A stretch of DNA of 64,000 nucleotides, taken from the NCBI RefSeq assembly GCF_022664535.1, contig NZ_JAKUJY010000001.1, forward strand, positions 372,001 to 436,000, in the 5' to 3' direction. The notes under the pieces were generated by a model, which made no database searches, was not told the DNA's origin, and was given only the letters and a program-made list of their open reading frames with translations. The position numbers and the translations under genes were made by a program. Of the stretch, positions 45,194 to 53,169 are shown one piece after another. Origin of the DNA: Sphingobium trunci. GTDB taxonomy: Bacteria; Pseudomonadota; Alphaproteobacteria; Sphingomonadales; Sphingomonadaceae. Positions within the stretch are counted from its first letter, which is position 1, and each line of letters starts with the position of its first letter.

Positions 45194-45931
45194 TCAGTTC
45201 CGCTGATTGCCTATGAGGCGCAGCAGGAACAGGAACATGTTGATGAAGTCGAGATAAAGCGTCAGGGCGCCCATCACCACCGACTTGCCCATCATGTCCG
45301 TGCCCGCGACATGCGCATAGATGCTCTTGATCTTCTGCGTGTCATAGGCGGTCAGCCCGGCGAACAGCAGCACGCCGATGAAGCTGATCACCATGTCCAT
45401 CGCGCTCGAACGCAGGAACAGGTTGATGAGCATCGCCACCAGCAGGCCGACAACGCCCATGATCAGGAAGGTGCCGAAACCCGACAGGCTGCGCTTCGTC
45501 GTGTAACCCCACAGGCTCAGCCCCGCAAAAGCCGCCGCCGTCGCGAAGAAAGTCTGGGCGACCGAAGTGCCGGTATAAACCAGCAGGATGGACGAAAGCG
45601 ACAGCCCCATGACGCCTGCATAGGCCCAGTAAAGCCCCTGGGCAGCGACTGTCGACAGGCGGCCGATGCCGAAGCTCAGCACCATGACGAACAGCAGCGG
45701 CGCGAACATGATGACATATTTGAGGATGCCGGGGCCTGCCAGAACCTGATAGGCAAGGCCGCTCGACGCGAAGAGCATGGCGACCACACCCGTCAGCAGC
45801 ACGCCACTCGCCATATAATTGTAAACCGACAGCATGTAACGGCGCAGACCGGCGTCGAACGCCTCCCCGCGCGCGACGGTCGCACCGCCAAAACCCGCAA
45901 TGTCGGAACGCGGATCGGACCAATTGGCCAT
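45194..45931 (-). CDS. Bax inhibitor-1/YccA family membrane protein
   Basis: Inner-membrane protein of 245 aa with seven hydrophobic segments. The Bax inhibitor-1 signature includes YNYMASGVLLTG, FGTFLIMGVVGLLVAMLINLF and TAYDTQKIKSIY, with conserved Asp pairs near the C-terminus (LYLDFINMFLFLLRL). Bacterial members (YccA, YbhL, BsYetJ) modulate FtsH or leak Ca2+; the role here is unknown. Confidence 0.93.
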   Translation of the reverse strand: MANWSDPRSDIAGFGGATVARGEAFDAGLRRYMLSVYNYMASGVLLTGVVAMLFASSGLAYQVLAGPGILKYVIMFAPLLFVMVLSFGIGRLSTVAAQGLYWAYAGVMGLSLSSILLVYTGTSVAQTFFATAAAFAGLSLWGYTTKRSLSGFGTFLIMGVVGLLVAMLINLFLRSSAMDMVISFIGVLLFAGLTAYDTQKIKSIYAHVAGTDMMGKSVVMGALTLYLDFINMFLFLLRLIGNQRN

Positions 45932-46047
45932 GGAATAATCTCCTTCGCCGGTATCACTCCCACCGGCTCCCCTATTATCGGTCTATCCGCCCGCCAATTC
46001 AAGCGAGAGCTTCACCTGACGTGGCGCGTGAAAGATATTATGGAAGA

Positions 46048-46583
46048 ATGATGCACCGGCTTTTTGTCGCTATCAGGCCCCCCGCCCCTATCCGAACCAC
46101 GCTGCGCGCCTTGATGGGGGGCATCAGCGGTGCGCGTTGGCAAGCCGATGAGCAACTTCACATCACCCTTCGCTTCATCGGCGAGGTCGACGGGCATTGC
46201 GCCGACGACATTGCAACCGCCCTGGCGAAAATTCGCTTCCAACCGTTCGCAATCAGCCTCGCGGGCCTGGGATGTTTCGACCGGAAGGGACGGATCGATA
46301 CGCTTTGGGCGGGTATCCAGCCCCGCGATCCATTGACCCGATTGCATCAGCGGGTGGACCGCGCATGTACGCGCCTTGGGCTTCGCGCGGAGGAGCGGGC
46401 CTATCTTCCTCATGTCACGATCGCCCGCTTCAACCGATCGGCAGGTCCGACGGACAGCTTCTCACACGGCATGGCGGCTTGGCGAGCGCCCCGTTCACGG
46501 TAGACAGCTTCGCCTTATTCGAAAGTCATCTCGGTCATGAAGGCGCGACCTATCATGTCGTGGAGCGCTATCGCGCGGACTGA
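46048..46583 (+). pseudogene. thpR: RNA 2',3'-cyclic phosphodiesterase, frameshifted near the 3' end
   Basis: 2H-phosphoesterase (ThpR/LigT type) acting on RNA 2',3'-cyclic ends. The two HxTx motifs, HITL and HVTI, are intact. The frame that carries them stops at 46503 after an unrelated tail (AAWRAPRSR). The expected C-terminus (RHGGLASAPFTVDSF, ESHLGHEGATYHVVERY) continues in the -1 frame to 46583. A missing base near 46460, after codon TTC in DSF, explains this. Sequencing error, a real mutation or recoding are possible. ATG 46048 or 46051 follows GGAAGA. Confidence 0.8.
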
Positions 46584-46625
46584 CTCGGAGTCGGTCGGAA
46601 AAACGAAAAAAATCTGTTCTTTGCC

Positions 46626-47180
46626 CTATCCCGCGGACAGCACGGCACAAGCGACGCGACCACCCGCATTCCCCGCCGGATCGCTCTTATTGTCGTCCGC
46701 CTGCGCATGGATCATGACCGCCGCGCCATCAACATCCAGCAGAGGCGTGGCGCCACCGCTGATGGTACCGCCCGGAATGACATATTCCAGTTCACCCGAG
46801 CCGTCGGCTCCCGCGATCATGTTGGGCATGTCACCCATATGCATGCCGTCGGGATTATCCTTGCCATGCTTGTGACCCGTCGGGTTCCAATGCCCGCCCG
46901 CGCTCGCAAAGTCGGGCGGCGTGCAGACGCCGGTGGTATGGATGTGAACCGCATGCATCCCCGGCGTCAGCCCCCGCGCGTGCACGATGACATGCAACCC
47001 ATCGGCAGCCTCCGTCACCGTCGCCTCGCCCCGTGGGGTGCCATCGCCGGCGAGCAGCTTGCCATGCGCGACCGGAGCAGTGGTCGGCGCGGCCGCCGCC
47101 GTTCCGGATGACGATGGCGCCGCAGCACAAGCCGAAGACAAGAGGAGCAGCGACAAGGCGACAGGGGCAGGATTCGTCAT
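46626..47180 (-). CDS. sodC: Cu/Zn superoxide dismutase (lipoprotein-type signal)
   Basis: Periplasmic Cu/Zn superoxide dismutase of 184 aa. The signal peptide ends in LLSSAC, suggesting lipidation. Metal-ligand motifs are HAVHIHTTG, GGHWNPTGHKHG and HMGD, and the C-terminus has DPAGNAGGRVAC, with the conserved disulfide cysteines (VCTPP and VAC). GGGAG upstream supports the start at 47180. Confidence 0.94.
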   Translation of the reverse strand: MTNPAPVALSLLLLSSACAAAPSSSGTAAAAPTTAPVAHGKLLAGDGTPRGEATVTEAADGLHVIVHARGLTPGMHAVHIHTTGVCTPPDFASAGGHWNPTGHKHGKDNPDGMHMGDMPNMIAGADGSGELEYVIPGGTISGGATPLLDVDGAAVMIHAQADDNKSDPAGNAGGRVACAVLSAG

Positions 47181-47340
47181 GACGGGCAACTCCCAAAGTG
47201 CAGGCCGTGCGACCAACGCCGCACCCACACCTTTTGTTGCCTATCCGAATCGGATTGTCACCCGATTCCGGTTCCTTGGCCCGACGGGAAAGCCGCCAGC
47301 ATCGATCGTCCAGCCTTCCAGGCGGAGTGTCAAATCATGG

Positions 47341-47369
47341 AAAAAGGGGCCAGTCTTTCGACCAGCCCC
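47341..47369 (-). terminator. rho-independent terminator after the OmpA gene
   Basis: On the minus strand, GGGGC-TG-GTC / GAC-TG-GCCCC around GAAA, followed by TTTTT, 33 bases after the OmpA stop codon. Confidence 0.85.
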
Positions 47370-47402
47370 TCGATCCTGTCCCATCCCTAAGGATGAGAAA
47401 TC

Positions 47403-48482
47403 TTAATGACCCGAACCCGGACCGTAGGTGATTTCCACGCGACGGTTCTGCAGTTCGCGGACGCCATCGGCGGTTTCGACGCGGGGGTTCGATTCACCGA
47501 ACGCCTGGGTCGTCATCACGCCGTCGGGGATGCCCTTCGAAGCCATGTAGGCCTTGACAGAGTCAGCGCGACGCTGCGACAGGCCAACGTTGTACGAGGC
47601 CGAACCCGAACGGTCCGCATAGCCTGCCAGCATGACCTGGGCGCTGCCGCAGTTGCTGTAGGCCGAAACCGCATTGTCCAGAATGGTGGCGGCGTCAGGC
47701 GTGATGTCCGACTTGTCCCATTCGAAGAAGACGATGTACGGCCCAGGGCTGCACTCAGCCACCGGCGGCGGAGGCGGCGGGGGAGGCGGCGGCGGGGGCG
47801 GCGGCGGCGGGGGAGGCGGCGGCGGAGCAGCCGGTTCACCACCGAAGTTGTAGGTCAGACCCAGCAGCACGCTGTGGGTGCGCAGCTTGGTATCAACCGA
47901 CGAACCGGCCGGACCACCAATTGTGGTGGTGTACGCCGGAATCAGCTTGATATCGTCCTGGTTGAAGAAGCGATACTTCAGCGACACGTCGACATGGCTG
48001 GTCAGCGGATAGCGTACACCCGCGATCGCCTGCCAGGCGAAGCCAGTGTCGGAATCGTTGACGAGGTCGTTGGCGAGCTTGCCGCGCGAAACGCCGACAC
48101 CGCCGCCGACGAAGCCCTGCAGGCCATCATCCGGACCGAAGTCGAGCAAGCCGTTCAGCATGAACGACAGGGCCGAAGCCGAACCACCGAAGCCGCTCTT
48201 GTCGAGGTCGACCTTGGCGCGCTTGTAAGCCGCTTCTGCTTCCAGACGGAAACCGCCGAAGTCATAGCCGATGTTGCCATCGACATCCCAGCCCTTGTGG
48301 TAGTCCACGCCGGCAACTGTGTTGCTGGCCGCACCATTATTGCCGGGGGTGAAGGTGATGTCCTGATCTTCAACGAGAAGAACGCCGGCGTCGACACCGA
48401 CATACCAGCTATTGTCACGCGCGAACGCCGGTGTGGCCAGAGCGCTGGTCGCAAGCACAGCCGCGAGGGCAAGCTTCCGCAT
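47403..48482 (-). CDS. OmpA-family outer membrane protein
   Basis: A 359-aa outer-membrane protein: signal peptide (cleavage after ATPAFA), an N-terminal eight-stranded beta-barrel (about residues 25-215, many alternating aromatic strands), a linker of 21 consecutive prolines (bases 47763-47825), and a C-terminal OmpA/peptidoglycan-binding domain with FFEWDKSDITPDA and NVGLSQRRADSVKAYM. It tethers the outer membrane to the cell wall. AAAGGGGAA precedes the start, and a clear terminator follows. Confidence 0.95.
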   Translation of the reverse strand: MRKLALAAVLATSALATPAFARDNSWYVGVDAGVLLVEDQDITFTPGNNGAASNTVAGVDYHKGWDVDGNIGYDFGGFRLEAEAAYKRAKVDLDKSGFGGSASALSFMLNGLLDFGPDDGLQGFVGGGVGVSRGKLANDLVNDSDTGFAWQAIAGVRYPLTSHVDVSLKYRFFNQDDIKLIPAYTTTIGGPAGSSVDTKLRTHSVLLGLTYNFGGEPAAPPPPPPPPPPPPPPPPPPPPPVAECSPGPYIVFFEWDKSDITPDAATILDNAVSAYSNCGSAQVMLAGYADRSGSASYNVGLSQRRADSVKAYMASKGIPDGVMTTQAFGESNPRVETADGVRELQNRRVEITYGPGSGH

Positions 48483-48661
48483 CTGAATTCCCCTTTCAAA
48501 AGTGTCACGAAGGACTGCTGAAACCCTGTATCGGGTAGAAAGTTTCATGGCAAGTCCACAATTGCCAAAACTGTTGCAAAAATAACGCAGTAAACTCCGT
48601 CACCCGCCCACTGGCAGGCTATTTACACCGGCCGCCGTGTAAAAATGGGCCGGTGCGCAAG

Positions 48662-49165
48662 TCACGACGCAATCAGCCCATGTGTCCGCAGCGAAGACAA
48701 TATCGCCGCAATCGCCGAACGCGCCTCCGCGTCCACCGTCGCGCCGCCCGCCGGCGTCCCGATCGGCGCGCTCCGGCCACCGACGACACGCGTGCCCCCG
48801 ACATAGAAGCCGTCCTCTCGAACCGCTGCATCCTGCCAGCCCGCGCCATCATGTCGCATGGCGTGCGCCCGGTCGGCAACCCACAGGGAAAGGCCGGCGC
48901 GGGGCGCGACAAATCGCCAGCCGCCTTCGGTCCAGCAGGCCAGCGCTCCATCCTGCCCGCTCCAGTCTCCCGTGGCGCCCACGGCCACGATCCAGCAGGA
49001 ACCGACAGCGGGCGATGCCGGCGGCTCCGCGATATCGGCGCTCTCCGCCGCTCCGTGCAGCAGCATGTCCATCCGCGTCAGCGCCTCGTTGTGAAAAAGC
49101 TCCTTCTGCGCCTGGCCGGCGAAGAGCAGCGGCAAGGCCCAGCGAAAGGTCGCATCCAATGTCAT
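48662..49165 (-). CDS. DUF2793 domain protein at the distal end of the GTA cluster
   Basis: A 167-aa protein of the DUF2793 family (LPLLFAGQAQKELFHNEALTRMD, then GSCWIVAVGATGDWSGQDG), found with phage and GTA tail genes in alphaproteobacteria and possibly a tail-fibre or receptor-binding component. AAGGGG before the ATG supports the start. It follows the tail-tip gene by 34 bases and ends the cluster. Confidence 0.85.
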   Translation of the reverse strand: MTLDATFRWALPLLFAGQAQKELFHNEALTRMDMLLHGAAESADIAEPPASPAVGSCWIVAVGATGDWSGQDGALACWTEGGWRFVAPRAGLSLWVADRAHAMRHDGAGWQDAAVREDGFYVGGTRVVGGRSAPIGTPAGGATVDAEARSAIAAILSSLRTHGLIAS

Positions 49166-49199
49166 GATCCCCTTGTCCTTTCCTTCAGAAGAAGCGCCA

Positions 49200-51401
49200 T
49201 CACAGCGGCAACAGGATGCGCGCGGGCCTGCCCAGCGCATGGGAACCCACCTGCCGGATCTCGACGGCCAGTCCACCCGTTCCGCCACCGTCGGCCGCCA
49301 GCATCGCGGCGTCATAGGTCCAGCCAGGCTGCCCGGTTACGACGCGCCGCAGCACCTCCGACCCCTCCAGCACCCGCAACTCATAGGCTTCGCGATCTTC
49401 GCCAAGCGGCACGTCCGCACCGTTCAGCCAGCGCCACCCGGTCCTGCTGCGCCGCGTCCATTCCATGGTCCAGCCTCCCGCCCCATCGGCGGCCACGGTC
49501 ACATGCACGGGGGCTGGGGCCATGATCGCCTCGCCGCTGACCTTCAGCGCTGCTTCCACCGCTTCTCCATCCCCGACGCCGATCGCGGCGATCCGGACTT
49601 TGCTGCCGACATCCGCACCGCCCCGCTGCCCCGACAGCGGCTCGGCCAGCCGATCGTCCTCCAGCAGCAGGAAGTCCTCGCCCGCCACATGGGACGCGAT
49701 GGCCCACTCCGTCCCGAACAGACCGCGCCGCAGCCCCTCCAGCCGGAAGCTCGCTTCATCCGTTCGCACGGCACGCGCGAACTGGATCAGTTCGCGCCCG
49801 ACCAGACACAGATTGCGCCCTTCCGCCAACGCCGCCCCATCGGCTCCGCCCAATGTCATGTCCGGAGCCAGCAGCGTAACGGGCAAGGCATGGATATGGT
49901 CCACCAGAGCTACGCTACCGCTCGGCAAAGCCGCATCGGCATGGCCCATCACGGCGCGCAAAGCGGTTCGCCCGGCGGGCGTGGCTTCCCCCGTCGTACC
50001 GATGCTGAACAGCGCCGCGCCGCGCCAGCCCTCAACCCCGCTCGCCGCCGCGACGATGACAGGCGCACTCGCCGCCATATCGCCCATCGAAGGCAGATCC
50101 GCCAGCATCAGCGTGGTGGCTCCATGGGGAATATCGGCTTCCCGGACGATCGCGCCGGACGAGGCACCCGCAGGTATCGCTCCGCCAGCGCCCGGCACAC
50201 GCCGCAAACGGAGGCGCACCGCCATCGCCTCCCACTCACGCTCCTCGATCCGCCACAGCCCCGGAACATGCTCGACCGTCGCGACATCGCCCGGCTCATG
50301 GCGCAGCGCGTCCCATCCGCAGCGCAGGCTCATGACCGACCGCCCCGTCCAGAGCATTCCCATCTTCCGCGCAGCCATCCTTCGCGCTGCATCGCCCGAC
50401 AGCAGGACGGGCAGGTCCATTCCCTGCTCGGTGCGTCCGCTCCCCGGCCTGTTCACACGCTGCACGCCCGCCTGATAATCCCGCGCCGCGTCGAAATAGC
50501 GCAGCGACAATGCCACCGGCACCGCATCCGCCCCGCCCCCAGATTGCTCGACGGCATCCAAAACCCTGCCGTTCACCGACCGGCAAAGCATGTCGGAGCC
50601 GACCGCTCCCCCCGCCGCCGAGGCAGCGGCACGCCATCGCAAACCATCCTCCCCTGCGACAAAGGCCAGATCATGCGCCTCCGCCAGCGGCGCCAGCGCC
50701 TCGCCGACATCCGCACCGCTTGCCGCCATTCCATCGACGGCCCCCAGCGCATCTCCCGTCAGCAAGCCGCCGCTCAAGGCGGCCGCCATTTCCCCGATGG
50801 CAACCGCCCCTTCGTCCGCCTCCACCTCGAAGGTCAGCGACGGAATGCGATTGCCATAGTCCGCCAGCGCCAGATCCTCGAACAGCGCATAGGCGATCCC
50901 GCGATGCCCCGGCGTCAGGCCGATCCCCTCGGCCGCCGCGATCAGGGGATCGACGGCCTGATCCTCCCCGCCCGCATGCAGCCGGAACGCTCCCAGTTCC
51001 GTCTTCCAGTCTCCCGCGCTCCCCCGCAGCAGATTGCCGTCCGCCCAGATCCGCCGCACGCCCTTGATCGCCCGCGCCGACAGGGCCACCGCGAAACTTG
51101 CCGAATAGCTGTAGCTGGTGACGCTCGGCCGCCCCTTGCCGCCACCGCTCCTGCTCTTCGTCTCCTTGAGGTCCGTCGCCCAGATCACCGTGCCCGCCAC
51201 GCGCAGCGTCCCGAACAGCTTGGGTATCTGCGAACCATAGGTCGATGTCTGCACCTGCATGTCGGTCAGCCGCCGCCCTTCCACGCCCTTGGGCCTGAAG
51301 AGCACCGCATGATCGAAGGCATTGCCGATCAGCCCGCCAATGGCGCCACCCAGCGGCCCGCCAATGGCCGTGCCAAGGGCGGTCAACACAATCGTCGCCA
51401 T
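49200..51401 (-). CDS. GTA baseplate/tail-tip protein, g15-like, shortened
   Basis: A 733-aa phage-tail protein corresponding to the C-terminal part of Rhodobacter GTA gp15. It has a glycine-rich hydrophobic N-terminus (GTAIGGPLGGAIGGLIG), SQIPKLFGTLRVAGTVIWA, and the Phage-tail_3 region around LRYFDAARDYQAGVQRV. RcGTA gp15 is over 1,200 residues and carries an N-terminal TIM-barrel domain. That part is missing here, while a separate TIM-barrel-like gene lies at 53170-54921. It probably forms the tail tip contacting the host envelope. Confidence 0.88.
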   Translation of the reverse strand: MATIVLTALGTAIGGPLGGAIGGLIGNAFDHAVLFRPKGVEGRRLTDMQVQTSTYGSQIPKLFGTLRVAGTVIWATDLKETKSRSGGGKGRPSVTSYSYSASFAVALSARAIKGVRRIWADGNLLRGSAGDWKTELGAFRLHAGGEDQAVDPLIAAAEGIGLTPGHRGIAYALFEDLALADYGNRIPSLTFEVEADEGAVAIGEMAAALSGGLLTGDALGAVDGMAASGADVGEALAPLAEAHDLAFVAGEDGLRWRAAASAAGGAVGSDMLCRSVNGRVLDAVEQSGGGADAVPVALSLRYFDAARDYQAGVQRVNRPGSGRTEQGMDLPVLLSGDAARRMAARKMGMLWTGRSVMSLRCGWDALRHEPGDVATVEHVPGLWRIEEREWEAMAVRLRLRRVPGAGGAIPAGASSGAIVREADIPHGATTLMLADLPSMGDMAASAPVIVAAASGVEGWRGAALFSIGTTGEATPAGRTALRAVMGHADAALPSGSVALVDHIHALPVTLLAPDMTLGGADGAALAEGRNLCLVGRELIQFARAVRTDEASFRLEGLRRGLFGTEWAIASHVAGEDFLLLEDDRLAEPLSGQRGGADVGSKVRIAAIGVGDGEAVEAALKVSGEAIMAPAPVHVTVAADGAGGWTMEWTRRSRTGWRWLNGADVPLGEDREAYELRVLEGSEVLRRVVTGQPGWTYDAAMLAADGGGTGGLAVEIRQVGSHALGRPARILLPL

Positions 51402-51410
51402 CCTGTCCTC

Positions 51411-51779
51411 CTATTCGCCTCGCCAGTGGCCCAGCACCGGCCATGGGGACGCTCCCGGCATCTCCACTACCCGCCGCAGTCCCGCATGGGCATGCACATG
51501 CCCGCCCGGCACCACGATCATCAGATGCAGTTGCAAAGGCCCCGGCCGCACCAGCGCCAGATCGCCCGGACGCGCCTCCTCCACCGCGCGCAGACCGGCC
51601 ACCCGCAACCAGTCCCCCGCGCGCCGTTCATCTCCCGACCGCAGCCCATAGCCCTCCGGCGCCGCCCGCCCCAGGGCCAGCGCCGCCAGCCCCACACAGT
51701 CCAGCCCCCGCCTGTCCCGCCCATGCAGCCGGAACGGCACGCCCACCAGCGCCCGTGCCGCGGCAACCACCGCGTTCAC
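51411..51779 (-). CDS. GTA NlpC/P60-type peptidase, g14
   Basis: A 122-aa NlpC/P60-like peptidase. Catalytic Cys is in GLDCVGLAAL and His in HLMIVV or HAHAGL. It is presumably a cell-wall peptidase of the tail tip, as RcGTA gp14. It starts with GTG at 51779, overlapping the g13 stop by four bases (GTGA), which is the main evidence for this start. Confidence 0.9.
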   Translation of the reverse strand: MNAVVAAARALVGVPFRLHGRDRRGLDCVGLAALALGRAAPEGYGLRSGDERRAGDWLRVAGLRAVEEARPGDLALVRPGPLQLHLMIVVPGGHVHAHAGLRRVVEMPGASPWPVLGHWRGE

Positions 51780-52594
51780 GCCGCCCCCGGATAGCGGGTC
51801 AGCAGATCGGTGCCCGGCAGATAAGGCTCCCCGCGAAAATTGACGGCATTGCCGAACCGCGCCGCGCAGGTGGCAAGCTGGCGGTCGCACCCCTCGGTCA
51901 GCAAGGCCTGCGTCCCCGCCTCCACCGCGAACGGCGGCGGATCGGCCAGGGTCACCCCCTCCGCATCATTGTCGATCACCGCCTGCACGATCCCGCAATT
52001 GGCCCCGCCCAGCCAGCGCAACGTCCCGAACGCATAAGCCCCTGCGCTCAGTCCCGAAACGCCGACAGCCACATCCTCGACGGCACCAACAGCCACCACC
52101 CGCCGCCGCCCGGCCAGATCGACCCGGCACTGCCGGTCTCCCAAAACCGCCCTGCAATCGGGGGAGGTGGAGGGCGCCACCGCAGCCTTCAGCGCCGCCA
52201 TCGCCCCCACAAGCTCGGCCGTGAAAGCCCCCGCCCTGCACGTCACCGACCCGATCTCGCCCCGCGCCAGCAGCAGCCACAACTCGCCGGGAGCCTCCCA
52301 CTGGGTCAGCCGCAATTCCAGCGCCGCCCCATCCCAGCGCCCGGCCATCAGATCGGCTTCACTGATCGCATCCGCGACCAGCGCCCCCTCGACATCGGCA
52401 TCGTTCCCCTCCAGGCCGATGCCGCATCGCACTGCGGAGGGCGTCATTCCCGGCGCCGCGCGATAGCGCAGATGGCCGATCTCCAGATCGCGGTCATGGC
52501 TGGTCAGCCCGATGGTCACGCCATCCCGCCGCTCCACCCGCCAGCAAAAGGCCAGCGTCGAAAGCGGCTGTGCCAGACTCTCCACCCCGCTCAT
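51776..52594 (-). CDS. GTA baseplate hub protein (DUF2163), g13
   Basis: A 272-aa DUF2163 protein equivalent to RcGTA gp13, the baseplate hub. Four cysteines lie in two pairs toward the C-terminus, DCRAVLGDRQC and GCDRQLATC. This fits the iron-sulfur cluster reported for the Rhodobacter hub (recalled knowledge, to be checked). It overlaps g12 (ATGA) and g14 (GTGA). Confidence 0.92.
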   Translation of the reverse strand: MSGVESLAQPLSTLAFCWRVERRDGVTIGLTSHDRDLEIGHLRYRAAPGMTPSAVRCGIGLEGNDADVEGALVADAISEADLMAGRWDGAALELRLTQWEAPGELWLLLARGEIGSVTCRAGAFTAELVGAMAALKAAVAPSTSPDCRAVLGDRQCRVDLAGRRRVVAVGAVEDVAVGVSGLSAGAYAFGTLRWLGGANCGIVQAVIDNDAEGVTLADPPPFAVEAGTQALLTEGCDRQLATCAARFGNAVNFRGEPYLPGTDLLTRYPGAA

Positions 52595-53163
52595 TCCCGG
52601 ATCTCCACCAGCGGCACGGAAGGTGCCTCCCCGGCCGCAAAGGTCGCCCGATGGATATCCAACCGATCCTCGGCAAAACGCACCGGCACATCGAACCGAT
52701 AGCCCGCCGTCAGCATGACCCCGGCGGCAGGCGCGACATCAAAGGCAATGACGCCCAGCCCCGCATGGCTCCAGCCGCTCGTCATCTCGATACCGTCCAT
52801 CGCCACCCGGATGCTCCCCGCCACCGGCCGCGTGATCCGGCGCACCTGCGCCTCCCCGCCCGGTCCATAATGGCGCAGCAACGGAAATTCGGCCTTCACC
52901 CCATCCCCCACGCCCAGACGCTGGTCCAGCGCTCCCGGCGCCTCGCCCAGGGCGCTGCTGCGATCGTCATAGGGATCGGTGAAGCGGAACCCCCGCGCCG
53001 CCCCGCGCCGAGCCCGGAAGAAGCCGATCAGCGTCGCGATGTCCGCCTCGGACCGCACCCCCGGCCCCGCGTCGAAGGAAAGCCGTGCATCCGCCCAGTC
53101 GCAGCTCCGCCGCTCATGCCCGGACGGCGCCTCGACGATCTGCGTCGAAAAGGCGGGCGCCAC
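52591..53163 (-). CDS. GTA distal tail protein (DUF2460), g12
   Basis: A 190-aa DUF2460 protein equivalent to RcGTA gp12, the distal tail protein joining tube and baseplate (FFRARRGAARGFRFTDPYD and the C-terminal VPVRFAEDRLDI are typical). It starts with GTG 7 bases after the stop of the 583-aa gene and overlaps g13 by four bases. Confidence 0.92.
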   Translation of the reverse strand: MAPAFSTQIVEAPSGHERRSCDWADARLSFDAGPGVRSEADIATLIGFFRARRGAARGFRFTDPYDDRSSALGEAPGALDQRLGVGDGVKAEFPLLRHYGPGGEAQVRRITRPVAGSIRVAMDGIEMTSGWSHAGLGVIAFDVAPAAGVMLTAGYRFDVPVRFAEDRLDIHRATFAAGEAPSVPLVEIRE

Positions 53164-53169
53164 ACTTGC

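Noticed and set aside
49164..51794. Plus-strand open frame of 876 codons
   Set aside because: Antisense to g15 and g14 with low-complexity Arg/Pro composition; no ribosome binding site or family.
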